A stretch of DNA of 7,402 nt, from NCBI GenBank assembly GCA_964480445.1, contig CAYZPB010000043.1:1-7402 (forward strand), in the 5' to 3' direction. Within the stretch, counting starts at the first letter, position 1, and each line of letters opens with the position of its first letter. This document shows positions 1 through 5,380 of the stretch, piece after piece. The notes beneath the pieces are model-generated. The model saw only the letters and a program-made list of their open reading frames with translations. It was not told the origin of the DNA and did no database searches. A program made the translations under genes and the position numbers. Source of the DNA: CAYZPB01 sp964480445. Its GTDB lineage: Bacteria; Bacillota; Bacilli; Tepidibacillales; Tepidibacillaceae.

Positions 1-1
1 C

Positions 2-469
2 GAGGAGCAGACAGTTGATACCATAACCTTTGAAATGGATTTCGCACCAAATGAGAAATATGATGTAATAGTCTCTTATACTTATCGCCTTGGTGGATAT
101 CCTGATTATGATTTCAATGTCAAAAGAGGTGAGATTGAATATTATCTTGCGCCTGCCGCTATGTGGAAAGATTTCGGGGGCATAACGATTAACTTATACC
201 TTGACGAGGATATGCCGGTTATATCAAGCAGTAATTTAGAGTTTAAAAAGATTGACACACGTACATATCAGTATGTTTCAGATACACTTCCCGAAGAAAA
301 TTTAGAGATTATCATTGATGAAAACTGGTATCAAAATATTTTCAGCACTTTAAGAAGTCCTTATCTACCTATGACACTTATGATGTTTTCGCCATTTATT
401 TTAATAGCTTTGGCAGTTGTTATCTTTATAGTCTGGCGTTTACTTAAAAAGAAAAAGCAAAAAAGTTAG
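2..469 (+). CDS. C-terminal part of a membrane-anchored protein of unknown function
   Basis: The reading frame is open from the first bases of the window, so the gene starts upstream; 155 residues are visible. An internal ATG at 35 is unlikely to be the start because the frame before it is open and no ribosome binding site precedes it. The visible part is an acidic, beta-rich, Tyr-rich domain (motifs such as VSYTYRLGGYPDYDF and EYYLAPAAMWKDFGG). One hydrophobic segment of about 25 residues follows (from PMTLMMFSPFILIALAVV), then a Lys-rich end (RLLKKKKQKS). This topology, an outside domain, one span and a short positive cytoplasmic tail, suggests a surface protein anchored by its C-terminus; a signal peptide would lie outside the window. 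I do not recognise the family. No clear terminator follows the stop before the recombinase. Confidence 0.75.
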   Translation, partial: EEQTVDTITFEMDFAPNEKYDVIVSYTYRLGGYPDYDFNVKRGEIEYYLAPAAMWKDFGGITINLYLDEDMPVISSSNLEFKKIDTRTYQYVSDTLPEENLEIIIDENWYQNIFSTLRSPYLPMTLMMFSPFILIALAVVIFIVWRLLKKKKQKS

Positions 470-547
470 AATAAAAGTTTAAAAGCATAATATGTAGTAA
501 ATCAATTCCTAATTTGCTAAGGAACCTGTCATAAAGGAGGTGTTGTC

Positions 548-1483
548 ATGGCCGATAATAAAACAATTCACTTTATACCTCCATTGCCTCCAAAGCGGGA
601 AAAACGAGTAGGCATATATTGCCGCGTAAGTACAAACAGTGCTGATCAGTTGAAAAGTCTTACCGCCCAAGTGTCGGCACTAACAAGATTGACAGCAGCC
701 AATCCCAAATGGCTATTGGTAGATGTATATATAGACATTGCTTCAAGCAAGACTGGTTCCTCTCGAAAAGAATTTACCCGTATGCTAAAGGATTGCAAGT
801 CACGTGTTATAGAAATTGTTCTCACGAAGAGCATTAGCAGATTTGGCCGAGACACGGTGGAAATTCTCGATGCATTGAACCAACTAAGGGCTCCCGGCGT
901 TCGTGTTATATTTGAACAAGAAAATCTGGATACAGTTGATACCGATAACGATCTGATGATTTCAATAATTGAGTCTATAGCCCAAGCAGAAAATGAATCT
1001 AGAAGTGATAATATAAAATGGGGTATTATGCAACGTGCTGCACAAGGTACTTCAAAGCTATATAATAGAAAATGCTATGGCTACAAAAATGATGCAGATG
1101 GTAATCTGGCTATTGATGAGACAGAGGCGAAAAATGTTCGCTTAATATATAACCTCTATCTTCAGGGTAAGAGTGTTTTAGGTATTGCGAGAGAACTGGA
1201 ACGATTGGGAATCAAGTCCCCTACCGAAAAGGTTACATGGCCTAAGAGAACAATTGACGTAATGCTCAGTAATGAAAAGTATACTGGGAACGTACGGTTG
1301 TTGGATAACGGAAAACATGATTTGTGTTATTTAGCTGAGGGTAATAATCCGGCTATAATATCCAAAGAAACATTCCAAGCGGTGCAGATTGAAAAACGGC
1401 ACCGAAGCAATGTTACAAAGGGCGAAGATGACGTCCAGAGAAAAAGCACGAAATACAGTTCAAAGCAGAGAAAAACAAAATAG
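548..1483 (+). CDS. Large-serine-recombinase family protein lacking the zinc-ribbon tail
   Basis: This is a site-specific recombinase that would cut and rejoin DNA through a serine nucleophile. The resolvase catalytic domain covers about residues 20-160: the YCRVST motif places the catalytic Ser at 28 with Arg26, and TKSISRFGRD (93-102) supplies the conserved arginines 98 and 101. A 'Recombinase' DNA-binding domain follows (about 170-280, including NEKYTGN and the HPAII-like NPAIISKE). Full-length clostridial relatives run to about 500 residues, with a zinc ribbon, coiled coil and C-terminal tail. This one stops at 311 with a Lys-rich end (KSTKYSSKQRKTK), about where the zinc ribbon would begin. 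It may be a natural short form or a truncation with a lost tail. The start is well set: AAAGGAGGTG at 533-542 lies just before the ATG. It probably served the mobile element whose debris lies downstream. Confidence 0.85.
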   Translation: MADNKTIHFIPPLPPKREKRVGIYCRVSTNSADQLKSLTAQVSALTRLTAANPKWLLVDVYIDIASSKTGSSRKEFTRMLKDCKSRVIEIVLTKSISRFGRDTVEILDALNQLRAPGVRVIFEQENLDTVDTDNDLMISIIESIAQAENESRSDNIKWGIMQRAAQGTSKLYNRKCYGYKNDADGNLAIDETEAKNVRLIYNLYLQGKSVLGIARELERLGIKSPTEKVTWPKRTIDVMLSNEKYTGNVRLLDNGKHDLCYLAEGNNPAIISKETFQAVQIEKRHRSNVTKGEDDVQRKSTKYSSKQRKTK

Positions 1484-1539
1484 CCTAATCAGGAATTATT
1501 TCTTGAGAGGACAGGATAGATGTCAAGCCAGCATAAACA

Positions 1540-1560
1540 CAGCATTTTTGCTGCTTTTTA
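1540..1560 (+). terminator. Weak candidate terminator after the recombinase
   Basis: CAGCA, a TTTT loop and TGCTG form a 5-bp stem, followed by CTTTTTA. It lies 57 bases after the recombinase stop. The stem is short, so it is only a candidate. Confidence 0.4.
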
Positions 1561-1656
1561 TAAAAATGTGGAATAGCCTAAAAACTGCACGTTGAGACGG
1601 TAGTATTGATAACGAGGGTGAAAGATTGATTTAGCTGGAAACCCTTATATATCAAG

Positions 1657-1698
1657 GCTTTTAGCACATATGGGTACGAAACCCATTGCGTTAAAAGC
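1657..1698. repeat. Long imperfect hairpin
   Basis: GCTTTTAGC (1657-1665) pairs with GCGTTAAAAGC (ending 1698). The stem continues through one mismatch and one bulge to ATGGGT (1670-1675) facing ACCCAT (1681-1686), around the five-base loop ACGAA. That gives about 17 pairs including one G-T. It has no T-run after it, so it is not a simple terminator. It could be a recombination site, an element end, or a structured RNA. Confidence 0.5.
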
Positions 1699-1751
1699 GT
1701 GATTTTATCGGTTCGAGGAAACAAGTCCATATAGGCGGTTTTTGATAGTCA

Positions 1752-1868
1752 AGTGGTCAGGTTAGATGTCAGCGTTGGCGAGTGGTCAGGTTAGATGTCA
1801 GCGTTGGCGAGTGGTCAGGTTAGATGTTTTTTTGGATTTTTTTGAGTTTGTGTGGTCAGGTTGGATGA
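1752..1868. repeat. Direct-repeat cluster, IS21-like element end (tentative)
   Basis: A 29-bp unit starting AGTGGTCAGGTTAGATGTCA occurs twice head to tail without change (1752-1780 and 1781-1809). A third, partial copy (AGTGGTCAGGTTAGATGT, 1810-1827) follows, and after a T-rich gap comes a diverged core GTGGTCAGGTTGGATGA (1852-1868). Multiple short repeats with a GTGGTCA-like core near an end are a hallmark of IS21-family insertion sequences, where they bind the transposase. No istA or istB gene lies beside it, so if this reading is right it is a solitary remnant. The repeats themselves are seen directly; the IS21 assignment is inference. Confidence 0.6.
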
Positions 1869-1896
1869 CATACTGCTTTTTACACGCAAAAATTCC

Positions 1897-1950
1897 AGGA
1901 CATATTGTGTTCAGTTGCTCAACAACTGACAAATTCTCGTTTTATGTCCT
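1897..1950. repeat. Nested inverted repeat upstream of the XRE gene
   Basis: The outer arms AGGACATA (1897-1904) and TATGTCCT (1943-1950) are perfect complements. Inside them TCAGTTG (1911-1917) and CAACTGA (1923-1929) form a second perfect stem around CTCAA. The inner palindrome could be an operator for the XRE regulator that starts 86 bases later; the whole could equally be part of an element end. There is no T-run. Confidence 0.4.
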
Positions 1951-2014
1951 TTTGCTTCTCCTGCTACTTCTATAAAATTATATCTGTAAAGAGCTTCGAA
2001 AGGAGGATTCAAAA

Positions 2015-2692
2015 TTGAACCAGCAGAAAATGGGTATATTTATTAAACAACTTCGAAAGGAGAAGGATCTAACGCAAGAACAGCTTGCCGAATTTTTGAA
2101 TGTGTCCAATAGAACTGTTTCAAGATGGGAAACAGGCTCCAATATTCCTGATTTGGACATTCTCATTATACTTGCGAGGTATTTTGAAGTAGATATTAAT
2201 GATTTGATAGATGGAGAAAGGAGGAATATGAAATTGGACAGAGAACAACAAGAAACCTTGCAAAAAGTAGCGGATTATAGCAGTTACAAAGAAAAAATGG
2301 TGGTCAAGAAAATTCACGGAATTATCATTAGTGGCTTATTAGCATGGGGAATATCTTTTATATTGATGCTCAGTTTTGCAAAAGCTGCAAATGGAGTGGG
2401 AATTCTACTGGCTTTTCAGATTTCCACTTTCTTGCTTTATAGTGGTGGTATGTTTTGCGTAAAAGCGAACAGAAGTACAAGTGGGTATATGTTTTCACTA
2501 ATTGGGGCATTCGCGGCGGTTGTTTTTAGTAACCTTGTATTGTTGTTTATTTTTTTTGGAACGGGTTCCTATTACAATCACGGAATTCAAGGTGTTTATT
2601 ACGCTTTGATTACTTATGTTGTATCATTTGTAATATCTAGTATAATAATAAGCGCCATTAATAAAAAAAGAGAAAACAGGTCTGATAAATAA
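2015..2692 (+). CDS. XRE-family regulator with four C-terminal membrane spans
   Basis: This is a DNA-binding regulator tethered to the membrane. Residues 7-64 are a typical XRE helix-turn-helix (LTQEQLAEFLNVSNRTVSRW, then ETGSNIPDLDIL). A short charged linker follows (68-100) and then four hydrophobic segments at about 101-122, 127-149, 158-181 and 194-215, ending in a basic tail. In this class the membrane part may sense an envelope signal directly, but no ligand is known from the sequence. The start is TTG at 2015: AAAGGAGG at 1999-2006 is spaced 8 bases from it, and the helix-turn-helix begins at once. No partner gene is adjacent, so it appears monocistronic and may control itself or distant genes. 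The inverted repeat at 1911-1929 is a possible site of autoregulation. Confidence 0.85.
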   Translation: MNQQKMGIFIKQLRKEKDLTQEQLAEFLNVSNRTVSRWETGSNIPDLDILIILARYFEVDINDLIDGERRNMKLDREQQETLQKVADYSSYKEKMVVKKIHGIIISGLLAWGISFILMLSFAKAANGVGILLAFQISTFLLYSGGMFCVKANRSTSGYMFSLIGAFAAVVFSNLVLLFIFFGTGSYYNHGIQGVYYALITYVVSFVISSIIISAINKKRENRSDK

Positions 2693-2764
2693 AATCTTTG
2701 AAAACGATTTTCATACTCTCACAAACAAATCCCAATTTGTCTATGAGCTTAAACGCAAAGATAA

Positions 2765-2811
2765 GCAGGGCACTCTACGTTAAAATTCGTAGAGTGCCTT
2801 GCTTTGTTTTT
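2765..2811 (+). terminator. Strong rho-independent terminator after the XRE gene
   Basis: GCAGGGCACTCTACG (2765-2779) pairs along 15 positions, one of them G-T, with CGTAGAGTGCCTTGC (2788-2802) around an 8-base loop, followed by TTTGTTTTT. The right arm is shared with the decayed hairpin at 3820-3868, so the hairpin may have come with the recombinase 3' end rather than with the XRE gene. Confidence 0.85.
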
Positions 2812-2815
2812 ATCC

Positions 2816-2980
2816 CTATTCATTTACATCCACTGTCAAGCACGATTTGAATTCAACAGCGAATTTGTCCTCGTATATCGTGACCTTTTCAATCAGCCGT
2901 CGGATAAGTTGCTCATAGTATTCGGCGATGGGGGTCTGTTCCTGCAAGAATGCACTCATATAGGTAGATATTCTTGTGAC
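2816..2980 (-). pseudogene. 3' remnant of a large serine recombinase gene (copy 1)
   Basis: Read on the minus strand, the frame gives ...AFLQEQTPIAEYYEQLIRRL, then IEKVTIYEDKFAVEFKS and a short tail ending VDVNE at a TAG (2816-2818). This is the C-terminal tail of a clostridial large serine recombinase, the region after the coiled coil that usually reads like 'TEFDEQL...LVDKVTVYED...VEFK'. In frame it is closed upstream by TAA at 2981-2983, so catalytic domain, zinc ribbon and coiled coil are all gone. By my hand alignment 29 of the last 37 residues match copy 2 at 3873-3995. It is not expected to make a working protein. Confidence 0.75.
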
Positions 2981-3012
2981 TTAAAAAATCTATAGACGAA
3001 CAAACTACTATG

Positions 3013-3070
3013 TGTTACTATATAGATGTAGTAAGTGATACTTAATATAAGTCATGCAGAATAGCGAGGG
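3013..3070 (+). promoter_or_regulatory. Probable promoter/operator region of the PadR operon
   Basis: The 70 bases before the PadR gene are AT-rich and hold the palindrome CTATATAG (3018-3025), flanked by loosely mirrored TACTA (3006-3010) and TAGTA (3029-3033) motifs. A weak TTACTA / GATACT pair with a 16-base spacer (3015-3042) could be the -35 and -10. PadR proteins usually repress their own operon through dyad sites of this sort, but the match is only suggestive. Confidence 0.3.
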
Positions 3071-3079
3071 GTGGTTGCG

Positions 3080-3412
3080 TTGGAAAATATAACGGAAATG
3101 CTCAAAGGAGTACTTGAAGGCTGTGTCCTTGAAATCATCAGCAGAGGAGAAACCTACGGATACGAAATCACACGGCGGCTCAACGCTCTCGGCTTCACAG
3201 ATGTTGTGGATGGAACAGTCTACACAATCCTCATCCGGCTTGAAAAAAATCAGCTAGTGGAGATCACCAAAAGGCCCTCTGACATGGGGCCGCCACGAAA
3301 GTTTTTCACGCTTAACGACATGGGGCGTGAGGAGTTGCAGAGATTCTGGGAAAAATGGGAATTTGTCGCATCTAAAATAAAGCAATTAAAGGAGGAGCTA
3401 TCCAATGGCTGA
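3080..3412 (+). CDS. PadR-family transcriptional regulator
   Basis: This is a small winged-helix repressor of 110 residues from the chosen start. It opens MENITEMLKGVLEGCVLEII and continues with the PadR signature: the GETYGYEITRRL helix, the recognition region around VVDGTVYTILIRLEKNQLVE, and the wing SDMGPPRKFFTLNDMGREEL. A C-terminal helix for dimer formation ends at KIKQLKEELSNG. I place the start at TTG 3080 rather than GTG 3071, because GAGGGG at 3065-3070 has a proper 9-base gap to the TTG and none to the GTG, and family members begin M-E-N. Its stop (TGA 3410-3412) overlaps the ATG of the next gene at 3405, so the two are translationally coupled. PadR with DUF1048 is a common Firmicute pair. 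It sits between two recombinase remnants in GC-richer DNA, which suggests it arrived with them. Confidence 0.9.
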   Translation: MENITEMLKGVLEGCVLEIISRGETYGYEITRRLNALGFTDVVDGTVYTILIRLEKNQLVEITKRPSDMGPPRKFFTLNDMGREELQRFWEKWEFVASKIKQLKEELSNG

Positions 3413-3763
3413 GTTTTTCGATAATTATTTCAATATCAAAAAATGATTGAGAGCAAGCGCGAGTACAAGCAACAGATGGCAAGAGTAGAAGCGCTGCCGG
3501 AAGACTATCAATACGTATTTAAGAAAATTCAGGGACACATGTGGATGTTCGCGGCGGGTTCCGGTTATGATATGATGAAGATACATTATGACCTGATAGA
3601 GCTGTTCGAAACTGGAGCAGCAAACGGAAAGCACGTTTTGGATGTTACCGGAGAGGACGTGGCCGGTTTCTGCGACGAGCTTCTGCGCAGCGCCAGGACA
3701 TACACGGAAAACTGGCGTGAAGCGCTCAACCGCGACATACTGAAAAAACTCAGAAAGGGGTAG
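3405..3763 (+). pseudogene. DUF1048 family gene, frame broken at an A6 run
   Basis: DUF1048 proteins are small helical proteins of unknown function encoded beside PadR regulators. GGAGGA at 3391-3396 directs starting at ATG 3405, which reads MAEFFDNYFNIKK and stops at TGA 3444-3446. The rest of the family sequence (MIESKREYKQQMARVEALPE, then DYQYVFKKIQGHMWMF, to LKKLRKG at 3763) continues in the -1 frame from ATG 3443, 106 residues. Joined, the two parts give 119 residues, close to the family's usual length. The change falls exactly in AAAAAA (3438-3443). Three readings remain: a one-base deletion that kills the gene, a sequencing error in the A-run, or real slippage or re-initiation, since stop and ATG overlap as ATGA. 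No independent ribosome binding site precedes 3443. Confidence 0.8.
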
Positions 3764-3819
3764 GGTTCAAAATCACGGTACTGCTTTGGTCGTCAAAACT
3801 CCAGTTTAACCACAATACA

Positions 3820-3868
3820 GCAAGGCACCCCACACTAAAAAATCGCGTAGAGTGCCTTGCTCGTTTTT
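3820..3868 (+). terminator. Terminator after the PadR-DUF1048 pair
   Basis: GCAAGGCAC (3820-3828) and GTGCCTTGC (3852-3860) form a perfect 9-bp stem over a large loop, followed by TCGTTTTT. The right side CGTAGAGTGCCTTGC is identical to that of the 2765-2811 terminator, while the upper left arm has decayed. Confidence 0.65.
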
Positions 3869-3872
3869 AATC

Positions 3873-3995
3873 TTATTCATCAACATCCACTGTCACGCCT
3901 GACTTAAATTCCACGGCGAATTTTTCCTCATAGACTGTGACCTTTTCAATCAGTCGCCGGACAAGTTGCTCATCATATTCGGCGAGGGCGGTGGG
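3873..3995 (-). pseudogene. 3' remnant of a large serine recombinase gene (copy 2)
   Basis: On the minus strand the frame reads VPSPTALAEYDEQLVRRLIE, then KVTVYEEKFAVEFKSG and a tail ending VDVDE at TAA (3873-3875). It is the same C-terminal tail as copy 1, in the same orientation about 1.06 kb away; over 111 aligned bases I count 19 differences. Most of the amino-acid changes are conservative, so the two tails seem to descend from separate functional recombinases rather than from a recent duplication. Upstream (toward 4000) the sequence passes straight into a DUF2800 fragment in another frame, so the first part of the recombinase gene was replaced by that join. Confidence 0.75.
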
Positions 3996-4318
3996 AGACG
4001 GAACTCTGATTGCGCCAGCTTCAGTTTTTCTTCGGCTCTGTCACGGCACTTAACAGCGGCACGGCAAAAGGTACACCAGTCGCCGGGGCAATATTCGCCT
4101 TCGCCTTTGAAGGCAAGTTCAGCCTTTAACCTAAGTTCGTTTTCAGCCCAGCCCCTCAGTTCATCCACGGGGATAGTCCATGTGCTGACATTATCCCTGC
4201 GGGGTTGGAAAACCGTCATAGACACCTCGTCAATGTCATAAAGGCTGTCGTAGATTTCCAAAGCGCCGAGACTGTAGAGCATCATCTGGCTGTTGTGTTC
4301 TTGGGATTTGTAGAGGGT
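3950..4318 (-). pseudogene. Fragment of a DUF2800 (phage Cas4/RecB-like) gene
   Basis: The minus-strand frame contains QMMLYSLGALEIYDSLYDID, then VSMTVFQPRRDNVSTW and a cluster GEYCPGDWCTFCRAAVKC. This matches the C-terminal half of DUF2800 proteins, which occur in Firmicute prophages and related elements and resemble Cas4/RecB-type PD-(D/E)XK nucleases. The cysteines are spaced C-X4-C-X2-C-X5-C, as expected for an iron-sulfur cluster. The N-terminal half is missing: an in-frame TAG sits at 4319-4321. The family match ends near 3995 (SEFRLPP), after which the frame runs out of phase through the recombinase tail to a stop at 3950. An ATG at 4283-4285 has no convincing ribosome binding site, so expression is unlikely. 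Confidence 0.75.
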
Positions 4319-4344
4319 CTAGGTTAGAAGCGAGGTAAATAGTA

Positions 4345-4557
4345 ATTAAAATAATTGAAATGAGAGCTTTGAGAGGACCAAACTATTATAGTAGATATTC
4401 AGTTATATTAATGAAACTTGATTTAGAGGAACTTGAGGAAAAACCAACGGATCAAGTTCCTAATTTTAAGGAGAATATAGCATTGATGATGCCCACTCTT
4501 TGTGAACATAAATGCTCGCCGGGCAAAGTTGGTGGCTTTTATGAGCGATTGTTTTAA
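4345..4557 (+). pseudogene. cphA: Truncated 5' end of a cyanophycin synthetase gene, ATT at the start position
   Basis: The frame reads KIIEMRALRGPNYYSRYSVI, then LMKLDLEELEEKPTDQVPNF and CEHKCSPGKVGGFYERL. This is the N-terminal domain of clostridial cyanophycin synthetase, the ATP-dependent enzyme that joins Asp and Arg into the storage polymer cyanophycin. The family is about 870 residues or more; here it breaks after about 69 codons, at 4551, and stops at TAA 4555-4557, so both ATP-grasp and Mur-ligase-like domains are lost. The family start (M-K-I-I-E-M) falls on ATT at 4345, with GAGG at 4332-4335 nine bases before it; the next ATG is at 4360. The surviving bases still match the family closely, so truncation may be recent. 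Any product would be inactive. Confidence 0.85.
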
Positions 4558-4677
4558 AACTTGTTGGAATCGATAATATTGCAGTGCTTAATCCTTTTTA
4601 TGCTCCATTCCTTTAAGAATGGCTGCAGAGAAAGACTCAGTTGAAGCACTTAGGACAGAGTAAAAATGTAAAATTAC
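4558..4677. other. Gene-free stretch after the cphA break
   Basis: No gene is recognisable here. CCATTC (4605-4610) and GAATGG (4617-4622) form a small hairpin. No later part of cyanophycin synthetase could be read in any frame. Confidence 0.4.
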
Positions 4678-4718
4678 AAAGATATCAATCAGCAGTATAA
4701 CTGATTGATATCTTTTTT
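4678..4718 (+). terminator. Strong terminator, probably bidirectional
   Basis: AAAGATATCAATCAG (4678-4692) is perfectly complementary to CTGATTGATATCTTT (4701-4715) around the loop CAGTATAA, and the T-run extends to 4718. It lies between plus-strand debris and the end of the minus-strand envelope operon (last stop at 4751). On the minus strand the stem is followed by TTTGTAATTTT, so it probably serves both directions. Confidence 0.85.
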
Positions 4719-4750
4719 ATGAAATATTTTTACATAAGCTTGAAGGATTA

Positions 4751-4888
4751 TTAGCCTCTAATTACTCGGAGTAATATCAAGATGACGGCTATAACTAAAA
4801 GTATGTGTATAAATCCTCCCAAAGTATATGAACTAACTATACCTAAAAGCCATAAGATTAGAAGTACAACAGCTATTGTTGTTAACAT
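4751..4888 (-). CDS. Small lmo0937-family membrane protein
   Basis: This is a 45-residue, almost wholly hydrophobic peptide: MLTTIAVVLLILWLLGIVSS, then YTLGGFIHILLVIAVILILL, ending RVIRG. The two spans (about 3-18 and 24-40) separated by a short SSYTLGG turn, with a basic C-terminus, are the signature of the lmo0937-type membrane peptides of Firmicutes, whose role is unknown but which often accompany stress genes. AGGAG (plus-strand CTCCT, 4897-4901) lies 8 bases before the ATG. It starts 47 bases after the stop of the DUF948-like gene and ends the operon, just before the terminator at 4678-4718. Confidence 0.85.
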   Translation of the reverse strand: MLTTIAVVLLILWLLGIVSSYTLGGFIHILLVIAVILILLRVIRG

Positions 4889-4935
4889 GCTTTTTTCTCC
4901 TAACCGATTAAGGATTTAATCAATTTTAAAAAGTA

Positions 4936-5343
4936 TTACTTCCTTGATTTGAATATACGAGAAACTATCTGTAATACCCCTTCAATAATTTCGAAGTAAT
5001 CTATCTGGTTAGATTTTGTACTCATAAACCCAAGTGAATTTATTTTATTTTTGGTTTTACTTGTAATTGATTCAACGCCATCTACAATTCCACTAACTGA
5101 TGTTTTAACGAGATTAGTTGAGTCTTTAAGATCATCACTAATTATTTTTAAATTTTCTGTAAGCTCTGGTATTGCATCCATTGTTTTTTGAATAGCTTCT
5201 TCATTTAATTTTAAAAATTTCTTAGCTGCACTTGAGGTCTTAAATATATTCCAAAGTATTAGAATAATTAATACTAAGGCAATAACACCTAATGCGCTAA
5301 GCAAGAAAGCCATAAATCCTTGCAATGTAAATTGAATTATCAT
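4936..5343 (-). CDS. DUF948-like membrane-anchored helical protein
   Basis: This 135-residue protein has one N-terminal membrane span (about 10-33, FMAFLLSALGVIALVLIILI). A long polar, helical region with coiled-coil character follows (KKFLKLNEEAIQKTMDAIPE, LTENLKIISDDLKDSTNLVK). The pattern resembles DUF948 proteins, which have a span followed by a helix of repeated 'lpel...l..i..dl...' units and sit on the cytoplasmic face of the membrane in Firmicutes; their molecular role is not established. The end (EIIEGVLQIVSRIFKSRK) looks like an amphipathic helix that could lie on the membrane. It follows the YtxH gene after 37 bases, with GAGG upstream of the ATG. The DUF948 label rests on pattern, so it is tentative. 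Confidence 0.75.
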   Translation of the reverse strand: MIIQFTLQGFMAFLLSALGVIALVLIILILWNIFKTSSAAKKFLKLNEEAIQKTMDAIPELTENLKIISDDLKDSTNLVKTSVSGIVDGVESITSKTKNKINSLGFMSTKSNQIDYFEIIEGVLQIVSRIFKSRK

Positions 5344-5380
5344 TTTGGATACCTCTTTTTAAGTTTTTATTAATTTAGAC

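Larger units (their letters stand above)
1484..2014. other. Gene-free stretch with hairpins and direct repeats
   Basis: I find no convincing gene in these 530 bases on either strand; the short open frames here have no ribosome binding site or recognisable protein. The stretch holds a weak terminator (1540-1560), a 17-pair hairpin (1657-1698), a cluster of direct repeats (1752-1868), a nested inverted repeat (1897-1950) and the leader of the XRE gene. The combination suggests the boundary or end of a mobile element rather than ordinary intergenic DNA. Confidence 0.6.

Noticed and set aside
1590..1700. Group II intron or other catalytic RNA end
   Set aside because: I could not find the conserved domain V-type hairpin or a reverse transcriptase gene; only a single long hairpin is present.
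1752..1827. CRISPR-like repeats
   Set aside because: The units are directly adjacent with no unique spacers of regular length, and there is no cas gene.
1766..1975. Open frame across the repeat cluster
   Set aside because: Its translation simply reads through the tandem repeats and a T-rich run; it has no binding site and no recognisable protein.
2804..2995. Plus-strand open frame over recombinase tail copy 1
   Set aside because: The opposite strand shows the conserved recombinase tail, so this is a shadow.
3966..4241. Plus-strand open frame opposite the DUF2800 fragment
   Set aside because: The minus-strand reading has clear family motifs and a cysteine cluster; the plus-strand translation is a low-complexity Ser-rich shadow.
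4558..4677. Remaining 3' part of cphA after a simple frameshift
   Set aside because: Reading all three plus-strand frames after 4551 gives no continuation of the family sequence (no EGTW-, GHVVEH- or similar motif), so it is a truncation and not a frameshift.
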